Below, one piece after another: positions 33,924 to 42,165 of a stretch of DNA of 64,000 nt; positions within the stretch are counted from its first letter, which is position 1, and every line of letters starts with the position of its first letter. The notes beneath the pieces were generated by a model. The model ran no database searches and was not told the origin of the DNA. It saw only the letters and a program-made list of their open reading frames with translations. Origin of the DNA: Jiangella gansuensis DSM 44835 (GTDB lineage Bacteria; Actinomycetota; Actinomycetes; Jiangellales; Jiangellaceae). The translations under genes were made by a program, and so were the position numbers. The stretch covers positions 5,176,070-5,240,069 of the forward strand of contig NZ_KI911782.1 in assembly GCF_000515395.1 (NCBI RefSeq), read 5' to 3'.

Positions 33924-35327
33924 GTGACCGACCTCTCCCCCGCCGCCGTCGCCGATGCCACCCGCTACTTCGACACGTGGCTGGCGTTCCGCCAACACTA
34001 CGACCGGGTCCCGGGCGTACAGGCAGCCGTGCTGCACCACGACAAGCTGCTGCTGTCGACGGCGCACGGTTTCGCGGACGACGAGCGCTCGGTCGCGCTG
34101 ACGCCACAGCATCTCTTCCGGATCGCGTCGCACTCCAAGACGTTCACGGCCACGGCCGTGCTCCAGCTGGCCGAACGGGGCGTACTGCGGCTCGACGACC
34201 AAGCGGGCCAGTGGCTGCCGTTCCTGTCCGGCCGGCCGTTGGCGACGGTGACCGTCCGGGAGCTGCTCGGGCACAGCGGCGGGGTGGTGCGCGACAGCCG
34301 GAACGGCGACTTCTGGCAGCTCGCGCATGCCTTCCCGGACGAGGAACAACTGCGAGCCATCCTGGTCGACGACGCGGACGTACTGCCGGCCAACGAGCGC
34401 TTCAAGTACTCCAACATCGGCTACTCGATGCTGGGACTGATCATCGCGGCCGCGTCCGGCCGGACATACCACGACTACGTGCGGAAGAACATCGTCGACG
34501 AGCTGGGCCTGGTCAACACCGGCCCGGAGTACGACACCGCGCGCGCCGGCGACTACGCCACGGGCTACACCGCTCTGGCGTACGCGGACCGGCGGATCCC
34601 GATCGACCATGTCGACACCGCGGCGATGGCCGCCGCCACCGGCTTCTACAGCACCGCCGAAGACCTCGTCCAGTACGCGTCGGCGCACTTCCTCGGCGAC
34701 ACCCGCCTCGTGTCGGACGCTTCCAAGCGGCTCATGCAGCGCGCGGAGTGGAAGATCGAGGGCGCGAACTCCGAGTACGGCCTCGGGTTCGGCCGGGCCG
34801 TGGTGGGCGAGCGGCTCGTCCACGGGCACGGCGGCGGCTATCCGGGTCATATCACCCGCACCTGGTTCGATCCGGTCGACCAGATCGCGGTGTCGGTGCT
34901 GACCAATGCCATCGACGGCCCCGCCCTCATGCTCGCGGAGGCGCTGTTCCGGCTGGTGAACCTGGCGCAACGGGCCGAACGGCAGGACGGCACGGGTGTC
35001 GATCTCTCCCGGTTCACCGGTCGGTTCGCGAATCTGTGGCGAGTGTTCGACGTCGTCGACCTGGCCGGTCAGCTCTATCTGCTCGACCCCACCGACCAGG
35101 ACCCCACCGCCCAGCCGGTCACCCTGGAGGTCGTCGACGAGCGCACGCTGCGGCTGCGCGACGGCAGCGGATACGGCCCCGTCGGCGAGACGATGCAGTA
35201 CCGGTACGACGACACCGGAGTGTCCTCGGTGGCGGCGTTCGCGATGACGGCGCACCCGGCGGCGCGGGTGACCGAGGCCGCCAAGCGGCGCGACCGGGTA
35301 TCCCCCGGCACCCCGTTGGTGAGCTGA
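33924..35327 (+). CDS. Serine beta-lactamase-fold hydrolase
   Basis: A 467-residue class C beta-lactamase/D-aminopeptidase-like protein. The catalytic S-x-x-K is SHSK (S69-K72), the Tyr motif is KYSN and the third motif HGGGYPG. A C-terminal lipocalin-like domain of about 120 residues (from VDLSRFTGRFANLW) follows, as in several esterases and peptidases of this fold. No signal peptide, so it is probably cytoplasmic. GTG 33924 is preferred; TTG 33900 would add eight residues. Likely activities include esterase, DD-peptidase or D-amino-acid amidase; none can be chosen. Confidence 0.85.
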   Translation: MTDLSPAAVADATRYFDTWLAFRQHYDRVPGVQAAVLHHDKLLLSTAHGFADDERSVALTPQHLFRIASHSKTFTATAVLQLAERGVLRLDDQAGQWLPFLSGRPLATVTVRELLGHSGGVVRDSRNGDFWQLAHAFPDEEQLRAILVDDADVLPANERFKYSNIGYSMLGLIIAAASGRTYHDYVRKNIVDELGLVNTGPEYDTARAGDYATGYTALAYADRRIPIDHVDTAAMAAATGFYSTAEDLVQYASAHFLGDTRLVSDASKRLMQRAEWKIEGANSEYGLGFGRAVVGERLVHGHGGGYPGHITRTWFDPVDQIAVSVLTNAIDGPALMLAEALFRLVNLAQRAERQDGTGVDLSRFTGRFANLWRVFDVVDLAGQLYLLDPTDQDPTAQPVTLEVVDERTLRLRDGSGYGPVGETMQYRYDDTGVSSVAAFAMTAHPAARVTEAAKRRDRVSPGTPLVS

Positions 35328-35348
35328 CCGGGTTCCGGCCTGCCGGCG

Positions 35349-35438
35349 TCAGGAGTGATGCCGGCGGCGGTCCCACGAGACGATCGCGCAGGCGATCCAG
35401 AGCAGGGGCAGAACGGATACAACGAGGATGGATGTCAT
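35349..35438 (-). CDS. Tiny single-helix membrane protein
   Basis: A 29-residue ORF: a start of Met-Thr-Ser, one strongly hydrophobic helix (ILVVSVLPLLWIACAIVSW) and a basic tail DRRRHHS. A GAGAGAG stretch precedes ATG 35438, and the start is 13 bp after the stop of the 77-residue gene, so they may form a dicistronic unit divergent from the XRE regulator. The helix-plus-basic-tail pattern is like small regulatory or toxin-like membrane peptides, but no family is recognised. Confidence 0.45.
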   Translation of the reverse strand: MTSILVVSVLPLLWIACAIVSWDRRRHHS

Positions 35439-35451
35439 CTCTCTCACCAGG

Positions 35452-35685
35452 TCAGCTGTGCGGTCGACTGTCGATCCCGACCGCGCTGTCACTCCATTGG
35501 CCGGCCCACGCCGCCGCCGGACACGGCCAGCGCTCTCCGCATTCCCGGCACGACGACGCCCGGTGCGGCAGCCAACGCCGGCCGCGCGCATGGGCCTGGA
35601 GGAGTCGCATCGCGTAGGCGTCCAGGTCAGCACGGCTCCAGTCGACGAGTCCGTACCCGTGCGCGCGAGCCGTGAAGCGGGACAT
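35452..35685 (-). CDS. Small zinc-finger-like protein beside XRE-DUF397 module
   Basis: A 77-residue protein starting MSRFTARAHGYGLVDWSR, with a helical centre and a CRECGERWPC cluster (CxxC and a third Cys, plus a nearby His) that could bind zinc. A strong GGAGGAG site precedes ATG 35685. Small Cys-rich proteins of this type often lie beside XRE/DUF397 pairs in actinomycetes. It is divergent from the XRE gene over 194 bp. No function known. Confidence 0.6.
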   Translation of the reverse strand: MSRFTARAHGYGLVDWSRADLDAYAMRLLQAHARGRRWLPHRASSCRECGERWPCPAAAWAGQWSDSAVGIDSRPHS

Positions 35686-35835
35686 CTCTCCTCCGTCGTG
35701 TCGCACGCCGCGGCAGCGGCAAACCCTCCGAGCGTGCCGGCTCGAGGTCGGCGAAACCCTGCGCCGCGGGCCTTGGCGAAGTATCGTGCATGAACCGAGG
35801 CCGCCGCGGGAACAATTCGGCTGTCACGCCCGCAC

Positions 35836-35863
35836 CTTGTGACGCCGACCGCGAACTTGTGAC
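35836..35863 (+). promoter_or_regulatory. Direct repeats upstream of the XRE regulator
   Basis: CTTGTGAC occurs at 35836-35843 and 35856-35863, 20 bp apart (two helical turns), with TGTCAC at 35822-35827 as an inverted partner. It lies in the gap upstream of the XRE gene and may be its binding site. Confidence 0.4.
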
Positions 35864-35879
35864 ATCGCCGGGAGATGCC

Positions 35880-36686
35880 GTGACAGATCATGATCCGGAA
35901 TCCGCCGCCGTCTTTTTCGGTGGTGAGCTGGCGCGCGCGCGTCACCGCGCCGGTCTCACCCAAGAACAGTTGGCCGAAAAGCTCAACTACTCCCGCGGTG
36001 CCGTGGCTAATGTGGAAACTGCACAGCGTCCACCGCAGCGGGAGTTCGCGGAGCGATGCGACGAGATCCTGGGTACTGACGGCTTCCTGCTGCGAGCCTG
36101 GAAACTGGTGAGCCGCGAGTCGGTGCCCGCCAAGTATCGAGGGTTCATCGAGGAGGAAGAACGGGCTAAGTCGATACACACGTACGAACAGACCTTTCCG
36201 CCAGGACTTTTGCAAACCCAGGCATACGCGAGAGAGCTGCTGGCGGGCGTCAGGATGGCCTATGACAACCACGTCGACACCCAGGTCGAAGCTCGGATGC
36301 GACGCCAAGAGATCTTGCGTCGCGATGATCCACCCCGACTACGAGCGGTGATCGACGAGGCCGCGCTCCGTCGGATGATCGGTGGCCCGGACGTCATGCG
36401 TGATCAACTTCAACATCTACTCAAAATGGGCGACATGCGACACATCACCCTTCAGGTGATGCCTTTCAGCGCGGGCGCACATGCGGCACTAAACGGGCAG
36501 ATGACGATTTTCGATCGCCTCAACGGACAACCGGTCTTGTATTACGAGGGCCCTAATGGGGGCAATATCATGACGGAGGCAGGAGTCGTGAGCGACGCCG
36601 TCGACCGGATGGATGTACTCCGGGCGCAGGCGCTGTCTCCCGACGAATCGGCGGACATGATCCGCCACGTATTGGAGGAACTATGA
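35880..36686 (+). CDS. XRE family regulator with DUF5753 domain, WhiJ-like
   Basis: A 268-residue protein: helix-turn-helix at about 15-70 (ARHRAGLTQEQLAEKLNYSR) and a DUF5753 effector domain from about 95 (YEQTFPPGLLQTQAYAREL). This is the layout of Streptomyces WhiJ-like regulators that control development and antibiotic production together with DUF397 partners. GTG 35880 has GGAG five bases upstream; the ATG/GTG codons further up lack ribosome sites. Its stop overlaps the DUF397 start by 4 bp. Codon use here is a little less GC-rich than in the neighbours, which fits the mobile nature of this module. Confidence 0.88.
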   Translation: MTDHDPESAAVFFGGELARARHRAGLTQEQLAEKLNYSRGAVANVETAQRPPQREFAERCDEILGTDGFLLRAWKLVSRESVPAKYRGFIEEEERAKSIHTYEQTFPPGLLQTQAYARELLAGVRMAYDNHVDTQVEARMRRQEILRRDDPPRLRAVIDEAALRRMIGGPDVMRDQLQHLLKMGDMRHITLQVMPFSAGAHAALNGQMTIFDRLNGQPVLYYEGPNGGNIMTEAGVVSDAVDRMDVLRAQALSPDESADMIRHVLEEL

Positions 36687-36892
36687 GCGAGGTGTCGGAG
36701 CTGGCCGGCGCCGTGTGGCGCAAGTCCAGCTACAGCAACGGGGACGGCGGTCAGTGCGTCGAGGTGACGCCCCTGACCGACGGTGGCATGGCTGTGCGCG
36801 ACAGCAAGAACCCCAACGGCGGGATCCTGAGGTTCACCGCCGGGGAATGGTCGGCATTCGTGATGGGCGCGAAGGCCGGCGAGTTCGACTGA
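36683..36892 (+). CDS. DUF397 small protein, AbaA-like partner
   Basis: A 69-residue DUF397 protein: WRKSSYSNGDGGQCVEV near the start and VRDSKNPNGGILRFTAGEWSAF at the end, both family signatures (key residues W, S, S; R, D, S, K). Such proteins bind or antagonise the adjacent XRE regulator. ATG 36683 overlaps the XRE stop. A strong terminator follows. Confidence 0.92.
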   Translation: MSEVSELAGAVWRKSSYSNGDGGQCVEVTPLTDGGMAVRDSKNPNGGILRFTAGEWSAFVMGAKAGEFD

Positions 36893-36907
36893 GTCCGATT
36901 CGATCCA

Positions 36908-36947
36908 CAGATCGCCCCCGCCGCCGTCAGGCTGCGGGGGCGATCTG
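36908..36947 (+). terminator. 14-bp perfect terminator hairpin
   Basis: A perfect 14-bp stem (36908-36921 with 36934-36947) and 12-nt loop, 16 bp after the DUF397 stop. It ends only 14 bp before the next gene start. Confidence 0.85.
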
Positions 36948-36961
36948 CTGAACTGGGTGTC

Positions 36962-37732
36962 GTGACGACTTCCATGAGCGTGACGGACGGTGCGGCCGGC
37001 ACCGGGGGTTCGGCGGGACGTTTGCGCGTCCTCGGGTCCTCGGCGGTCACACCGGGCATGCTGCGGCTCACCCTGGCGATCGACGATCCCCACCTGCCGA
37101 TCGATCCGTCGTGCCCCAACCTCGTACTCCGGCTGTCGCCACCCGCCGAGGTCGCCACCGGTGGCCCGAGCGGCGCCCGTCCGCCCAGCCGCACGTACAC
37201 GATCCGGCGGCTCGACGCCGAGGCCGGCATCCTGGACGTCGACGTCGTCCTGCACGGCGACGGTCTCTTCGTGCGCTGGACCCGCGCCGCCCGGGCCGGG
37301 GACGTCATCGACTTCACCGGACCCCGCCCGCATGCCGTCCCGTCGTTCGAGGCCGACGCCCTGGTCATGCTGAGCGACGAGACCGGCCTGCCCGCGGCGG
37401 CGGCGATCCTCGAAGCGGCCCCGGCCGGGCTGCCGGTGTTAGCCGTCGTCGAGGTCCCCGACCCCGGCGAGGAGCAGCCGATCGACAGCGCGGCCGCGGT
37501 GGACCTGCGCTGGCTGCACCGCGACGGTGCTCCGGCCGGATCCACCGGCGGCCTGGAGCGGGCGGCGCGATCGCTGCCGTGGCCGGACGGCGACGTGGAG
37601 CTCTGGGTGGCCGGCGAGACCGGCGACGTCCGCGCGGTGCGCCGCTTCGCCGCCGGTGAGCGCGGCGTCACCCGCGAGCGGCTGCACGCCTACGGCTACT
37701 GGCGCCGCGGCCGCGCGGGCTCCCCCGGCTGA
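36962..37732 (+). CDS. Siderophore-interacting protein, ferric reductase-like
   Basis: A 256-residue SIP/ViuB-family flavoprotein. It has an FAD-binding front half with SRTYTIRRLD (R-x-Y-T/S) and VVLHGDGLFVRW, and a NAD(P)H half with DETGLPAAAAILE, ending in the family GYWRRGR. Members reduce ferric siderophores inside the cell to free iron. GTG 36962 starts directly after a terminator, so the promoter must overlap the hairpin or the message is leaderless. No iron-box operator is obvious. It converges on clpB across repeat copy B. Confidence 0.87.
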   Translation: MTTSMSVTDGAAGTGGSAGRLRVLGSSAVTPGMLRLTLAIDDPHLPIDPSCPNLVLRLSPPAEVATGGPSGARPPSRTYTIRRLDAEAGILDVDVVLHGDGLFVRWTRAARAGDVIDFTGPRPHAVPSFEADALVMLSDETGLPAAAAILEAAPAGLPVLAVVEVPDPGEEQPIDSAAAVDLRWLHRDGAPAGSTGGLERAARSLPWPDGDVELWVAGETGDVRAVRRFAAGERGVTRERLHAYGYWRRGRAGSPG

Positions 37733-37749
37733 GGCCGGTTCCCCTCCCG

Positions 37750-37849
37750 CCCCGGAAATGATCACGTCCGGCATGGGTCCTCCCGCCGCACCAGGCAAGC
37801 ATCCGTGGTGCGGCGGGAGCACCCATGGTCCACGTGATCATTTCCGGGG
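37750..37849. repeat. Palindromic intergenic repeat, copy B, complete
   Basis: The fullest copy: 100 bp made of two 44-base arms (about 39 of 44 pairing) around the centre GGCAAGCATCCG. Outer arms CCCCGGAAATGATCACGT are perfect (18 bp) and inner arms CTCCCGCCGCACCA are perfect (14 bp). It lies between convergent genes and would form a long hairpin on either strand. Confidence 0.9.
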
Positions 37850-37860
37850 CGGCGGCCAGG

Positions 37861-40449
37861 TCATGTCGCGCGGCGGACGCTGAGCTTGTCGGCGCTCTCG
37901 TCGAGGTCGACCACGACGGTGTCGCCGTCGCGCACGTCGCCGGCGAGGATGGCCCGGGCCAGCTGGTCGCCGATGGCCGTCTGCACGAGGCGGCGCAGCG
38001 GCCGGGCGCCGTACACCGGGTCGTAGCCGGTCAGGGCCAGCCACTCCTTCGCGCTCTCGGCGACCTGCAGCACCAGCCGGCGGTCCGCCAGGCGGGTCGC
38101 CAGGCGGTCCACCTGGAGGTCGACGATGCGGGCGAGCTCGCCGGTGCCGAGCGGCTCGAACATCACGATGTCGTCGATCCGGTTCAGGAACTCCGGCTTG
38201 AACGACGCTCGCACCACTTCCATGACCGCGTCCCGCTTGGCCTTCTCCTCCAACGCGGGGTCGGCGAGGAACGTGGAGCCGAGGTTGGACGTCAGGATCA
38301 GGATGACGTTGCGGAAGTCGACCGTGCGGCCCTGGCCGTCGGTCATCCGGCCGTCGTCGAGCACCTGCAGCAGGATGTCGAAGACCTCCGGATGCGCCTT
38401 CTCGACCTCGTCGAGCAGCACGACAGAGTACGGGCGCCGGCGCACTGTCTCGGTGAGCTGCCCGCCTTCCTCGTAGCCGACGTAGCCGGGCGGAGCGCCG
38501 ACGAGCCGGGCGACGCTGTGCTTTTCCGAGTACTCGCTCATGTCGATGCGGACCATGGCGCGTTCGTCGTCGAAGAGGAACTCCGCCAGCGCCTTGGCCA
38601 GCTCCGTCTTGCCGACACCGGTGGGGCCGAGGAACACGAACGAACCGGTGGGCCGGTCCGGGTCGGAGATGCCGGCCCGCGAGCGGCGCACGGCATCGGA
38701 GACGGCAGCCACGGCGGCACGCTGACCGACGACGCGGCTGCCCAGCTCGTCCTCCATGCGCAGCAGCTTCTCGGTCTCGCCTTCGAGCAGCCGGCCGGCA
38801 GGGATGCCGGTCCAGGCGGCGACGACGTCGGCGACGTCGTCCGGGCCGACCTCCTCCTTGACCATGGTCGTTGCGGTCTGGGTTTCTGCGGCTTCGCTGG
38901 CGGCGGCGAGCTCCTTCTCCAGCTCGGGGATGCGGCCGTAGAGGATCTCGCTGGCGCCGGCGAGGTCGCCCTCGCGCTGGGAGCGCTCCGCCTGGCCACG
39001 CAGCTCGTCGATCTGCTCCTTCAGCGCGCCGACGCGGTTGAGCCCGGCCTTCTCCTGCTCCCACCGGGCTTCCAGACCGCGCAGCTCTTCCTCGCGGTCC
39101 GCGAGCTCGGCGCGCAGCGACGCCAGCCGCTCCTGGGACGCGGCGTCGGACTCCTTCTTCAGCGCCAGCTCCTCCATCTTGAGCCGGTCGACCTGGCGGC
39201 GCAGGGTGTCGATCTCGACCGGCGAGGAGTCGATCTCCATGCGCAGCCGCGACGCGGCTTCGTCGACGAGGTCGATGGCCTTGTCCGGCAGTTGCCGTCC
39301 GGTGATGTAACGGTGCGAGAGGCTGGCCGCGGCCACCAGTGAACTGTCGGCGATCTGCACCTTGTGGTGCGCCTCGTAGCGCTCCCGCAGCCCGCGGAGG
39401 ATGGCGACGGTGTCCTCGACGCTGGGCTCGCCGACGTACACCTGCTGGAAGCGGCGCTCCAGCGCGGCGTCCTTCTCGATGCGCTCGCGGTACTCGTCGA
39501 GCGTGGTCGCGCCGACCATGCGCAGCTCGCCGCGGGCCAGCATCGGCTTGAGCATGTTGCCCGCGTCCATGGCGGAGTCACCGGCGGCACCGGCCCCCAC
39601 GACGGTGTGCAGTTCGTCTATGAACGTCACGACCTCGCCGTCGCTGGCCTTGATCTCGTCGAGAACGGCCTTGAGCCGCTCCTCGAACTCGCCGCGGTAC
39701 TTGGCACCGGCGAGCATGGCTCCGATGTCGAGCGCGACCAGCCGCTTCCCACGCAGCGACTCCGGGACGTCGCCGGCCACGATGCGCTGAGCCAGGCCCT
39801 CGACGACGGCCGTCTTGCCGACGCCGGGCTCACCGATGAGCACCGGATTGTTCTTCGTCCGCCGCGACAGCACCTGGACGACCCGGCGGATCTCGGAATC
39901 ACGGCCGACGACGGGGTCGATCTTGCCTTCGCGGGCCCGCTCGGTGAGGTCGACGCCGTACTTGTTCAGTGCGTCGTAGGTGCCTTCGGGGTCCGGGCTG
40001 GTGACCCTGGCCGAGCCGCGCACGTCGTCGAACGCCGCGCGCACCTTCTCCGCCGTCACGCCGTGCTTGTTCAGCAGGTCGCGGACCGGCGACGGCACGT
40101 GCGCCAGGCCGACCACCAGGTGCTCGGTGGAGACGTACTGGTCGTCCAGCTCGCGGGCCACCTCTCCGGCGTGCGAGAGCACGGAGTAGGTGGGGCGGGC
40201 GAGGCTCGGCGACGCGACGGTGGAACCGGCCGCCTTGGGCAACCCGTCGTACGCCGCGTCCACGTCACGACGGACCGCGGCGAGGTCGGCGCCGGCCGCC
40301 TCGAGCAACGGTCCGGTGAGGCCGCCGGACTGGATGAGCAGGGCGCGCAGCACGTGCACCGGCTCGACCGCGGGGTTGCCGGCCGTGGCGGCGCTGCGCA
40401 CCGCGACGGACAGTGCCTCCTGCGCCTTGGTGGTGAGCTGGTCGTTCAT
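37861..40449 (-). CDS. clpB: ATP-dependent disaggregase ClpB
   Basis: An 862-residue Hsp100 chaperone that, with DnaK, pulls proteins out of aggregates. It has an N-domain, AAA1 with [13 protein letters not shown], the long middle coiled coil (about 400-530), AAA2 with [14 protein letters not shown], and the usual arginine fingers; length is normal for the family. ATG 40449. A perfect HAIR-type inverted repeat lies 45 bp upstream, so HspR repression and heat induction are expected. The gene stands alone and converges on the siderophore gene. Confidence 0.97.
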   Translation of the reverse strand: MNDQLTTKAQEALSVAVRSAATAGNPAVEPVHVLRALLIQSGGLTGPLLEAAGADLAAVRRDVDAAYDGLPKAAGSTVASPSLARPTYSVLSHAGEVARELDDQYVSTEHLVVGLAHVPSPVRDLLNKHGVTAEKVRAAFDDVRGSARVTSPDPEGTYDALNKYGVDLTERAREGKIDPVVGRDSEIRRVVQVLSRRTKNNPVLIGEPGVGKTAVVEGLAQRIVAGDVPESLRGKRLVALDIGAMLAGAKYRGEFEERLKAVLDEIKASDGEVVTFIDELHTVVGAGAAGDSAMDAGNMLKPMLARGELRMVGATTLDEYRERIEKDAALERRFQQVYVGEPSVEDTVAILRGLRERYEAHHKVQIADSSLVAAASLSHRYITGRQLPDKAIDLVDEAASRLRMEIDSSPVEIDTLRRQVDRLKMEELALKKESDAASQERLASLRAELADREEELRGLEARWEQEKAGLNRVGALKEQIDELRGQAERSQREGDLAGASEILYGRIPELEKELAAASEAAETQTATTMVKEEVGPDDVADVVAAWTGIPAGRLLEGETEKLLRMEDELGSRVVGQRAAVAAVSDAVRRSRAGISDPDRPTGSFVFLGPTGVGKTELAKALAEFLFDDERAMVRIDMSEYSEKHSVARLVGAPPGYVGYEEGGQLTETVRRRPYSVVLLDEVEKAHPEVFDILLQVLDDGRMTDGQGRTVDFRNVILILTSNLGSTFLADPALEEKAKRDAVMEVVRASFKPEFLNRIDDIVMFEPLGTGELARIVDLQVDRLATRLADRRLVLQVAESAKEWLALTGYDPVYGARPLRRLVQTAIGDQLARAILAGDVRDGDTVVVDLDESADKLSVRRAT

Positions 40450-40493
40450 CGATCTCCCCTGGGTTGATGCCTCTCACATGGTCAACGCGACCC

Positions 40494-40520
40494 AGAGTTG
40501 AGCCTATTCCACTCAACTCT
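40494..40520. promoter_or_regulatory. HAIR-type (HspR) operator for clpB
   Basis: AGAGTTGAG (40494-40502) and CTCAACTCT (40512-40520) form a perfect inverted repeat with a 9-nt centre. It contains TTGAG-N9-CTCAA, the core of the HspR-binding HAIR element CTTGAGT-N7-ACTCAAG. It lies between clpB and a divergent lipoprotein gene, so it may affect both. Confidence 0.8.
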
Positions 40521-40588
40521 GCTTGGCGACCACTCGGGCCAACGTGCCGTCTGGAATGATGATGCGGTCTATCGGAGGTACCCGTTTC

Positions 40589-40957
40589 ATGAACCGCACC
40601 CGACCGGCGGTGGCACTCGCCGTCGTCGCCCTGGCCATGGCCGGCTGCTCGGCGCTCAGCGAGAAGACCGTCCCTCGCTCCGAGCTCGAGCAGGGCGTCC
40701 AGCAGCTCCTGGAGGAGCAGATCGGGGAGCCGATGGACGATGTCGAGTGCGACGACGACCTCGCCGGAGAGATCGACGCCTCGGTCCACTGCACCATCAC
40801 CGCCACCGACGGCAGCACCATCGGGCTCACCGTGACGGCCACCGACGTCGACGGCAGCGATGTCCGCTACGAAGTGGTGGTCGACGACACCGCGTCGCCT
40901 TCGCCGACGCCGTCGCCGTCGCCGTCGGCGCCCACGCCGTCTCCGACCGCCGGGTAG
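40589..40957 (+). CDS. DUF4333 lipoprotein with Pro-Ser-Thr tail
   Basis: A 122-residue exported lipoprotein. The lipobox is AMAGC (C20); a DUF4333 domain follows with two Cys (VECDDD, VHCTIT) that probably form a disulfide. The C-terminus is a Pro/Ser/Thr-rich repeat coded by short GCC-GTC-type repeats (about 40900-40945). GGAGG lies 10 bases before ATG 40589. Divergent from clpB. In mycobacteria DUF4333 proteins are common secreted proteins of unknown function. Confidence 0.85.
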   Translation: MNRTRPAVALAVVALAMAGCSALSEKTVPRSELEQGVQQLLEEQIGEPMDDVECDDDLAGEIDASVHCTITATDGSTIGLTVTATDVDGSDVRYEVVVDDTASPSPTPSPSPSAPTPSPTAG

Positions 40958-40973
40958 CGCTCCGAGCGCCCAC

Positions 40974-41051
40974 ACCAGGCGTCCTGGCGCCTCACCATGC
41001 GTACATTCCTGGGGAAGCGAACACACCCATACGTCACGTGATCATTTCGGG
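40974..41051. repeat. Palindromic intergenic repeat, copy C
   Basis: A diverged copy. It shares ACCAGGCGTCCT, CTCACCA, a 12-base centre position, GGGGAAGCG, CACCCATACG and the outer arm ACGTGATCATTTCGGGG with the other copies, while the left outer arm is missing. The stop and last codons of the convergent TetR gene lie inside it. Confidence 0.7.
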
Positions 41052-41660
41052 GCCGGGCGCGGAAAGAGCCGTCCAGCCGGCGACGTTCGCGCGCACCGCG
41101 GCCTCGAAGACGCCGGCAGGGTCTCCGGCGGCCGGCGGCAGCATCTCGCCCAACTCCAGCGACACCAGGCCGTGGACATTGGCCCACAGTGCGGTGGCGA
41201 TGGACTCCGGTGGCGGCGAAGCCGGGAGGACGCCGGCCCGGGCCGCGCGGCGAACCGCGTCGAGCAGCGGCTCGAAGGTCCGAGCCCCTTCCCGCGCTGC
41301 CTTCGCGCGCACGTCGCTCGGACGGACTTCGTCGCCGAACATGATGCGATAGCCGTTGGGGTCGGCCACGGCGTGATCGCGGTACGCCAGGCCCAGCCCG
41401 ACGATGTCCTGGAGCGGGTCGTCGCTGACGCCGACCGCGGCGAGCCGGTCGGCGAGGCCCGCGAACGCTCGCTGGTAGAGGGCCGTGATCAGCCCGGACC
41501 TGCCGCCGAAGAGCGTGTACACCGCCGCGGTGGAGGTGCCCGCCTCGGCTGCGAGCGCCCGCAGGCTCAGCGAGCGGACACCGGCGGAGGTGACCGTCGT
41601 GGCGGCCAGCCGCAGCAGCCGGTCGCGCAGGGCCTCGTCGTGCAGTCGCGGTCTACCCAC
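41034..41660 (-). CDS. TetR/AcrR regulator with WHG-type C-terminal domain
   Basis: A 208-residue regulator: helix-turn-helix at about 12-60 (RALAAEAGTSTAAVYTLFGG) and a ligand-binding domain of the TetR WHG group (ALWANVHGLVSLELG). GTG 41660 is the start. It is divergent from a small membrane protein across 69 bp that holds an AT-rich palindrome. Its last five residues (GPEMIT) are encoded by repeat copy C, so the repeat either inserted into or reset the end of the gene. Confidence 0.87.
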   Translation of the reverse strand: MGRPRLHDEALRDRLLRLAATTVTSAGVRSLSLRALAAEAGTSTAAVYTLFGGRSGLITALYQRAFAGLADRLAAVGVSDDPLQDIVGLGLAYRDHAVADPNGYRIMFGDEVRPSDVRAKAAREGARTFEPLLDAVRRAARAGVLPASPPPESIATALWANVHGLVSLELGEMLPPAAGDPAGVFEAAVRANVAGWTALSAPGPEMIT

Positions 41661-41689
41661 TTGACGAGGATAACCTGACGATGTTTTAT

Positions 41690-41698
41690 AACAGTGTT
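41690..41698. promoter_or_regulatory. TetR-type operator candidate
   Basis: AACA-G-TGTT in the AT-rich run TTTTATAACAGTGTTCG, between the TetR gene and the divergent membrane-protein gene. A TTGACG hexamer lies at 41661-41666 as a possible -35 for the rightward gene. Confidence 0.4.
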
Positions 41699-41729
41699 CG
41701 TTTATCGGAGCGCGACGGAGGCGACCACC

Positions 41730-42140
41730 GTGCTAGAGCTCAGTTCCGAAGCCACCCGGCTGGCCGGCATCCTTCTGCTCGCCGCCGTCACCGTCGAGTC
41801 CGGCGGCTGGTACCTGACCCGGATCGTGCGCGGCCACGTGCCGGCGACCGACTTCCAGCGTGCGTTCGCGCGCGCCGGACACGGGCACGCCGGCATGTTC
41901 GTGACCCTCGGTCTGATCACCGTGGTGCTCACCGACGCCACCTCGCTGGACGGCTTCGCCGCCTGGGTCGCGCGCAGCGGCGTGCCGATCGCGGCCATCC
42001 TGATGCCGGCGGGCTTCTTCTTCTCGTCGATGGGTGCCGGGCGCACCACGCCGAACCGTCTCATCTGGCTGGTGTGGACCGGGGCCGTCGTCCTCGCCGC
42101 CGGCCTGGCCACGCTCGGCGTCGGCCTGCTCACAGCTTAG
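41730..42140 (+). CDS. Small four-helix membrane protein
   Basis: A 136-residue membrane protein with four hydrophobic helices and a central soluble loop GHGHAGMFVTLGL that starts the second. Such proteins are often annotated simply as integral membrane proteins; no family is recognised. GTG 41730 has GGAGG about nine bases upstream; GTG 41694 would start in the operator region. Divergent from, and probably regulated by, the TetR gene at 41034-41660. A transport or quinone-related role is possible but unsupported. Confidence 0.75.
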   Translation: MLELSSEATRLAGILLLAAVTVESGGWYLTRIVRGHVPATDFQRAFARAGHGHAGMFVTLGLITVVLTDATSLDGFAAWVARSGVPIAAILMPAGFFFSSMGAGRTTPNRLIWLVWTGAVVLAAGLATLGVGLLTA

Positions 42141-42165
42141 GAGCGCCCGACGTGGGCACGAGAGG

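Noticed and set aside
35836-36947. Prophage remnant around the XRE gene
   Set aside because: No integrase, phage structural gene or attachment repeat is nearby; XRE-DUF397 pairs are normal actinomycete regulators.
40900-40945. Tandem repeat or CRISPR-like array
   Set aside because: The short GCC/GTC repeats code for the Pro-Ser-Thr tail of a lipoprotein and have no spacer structure.
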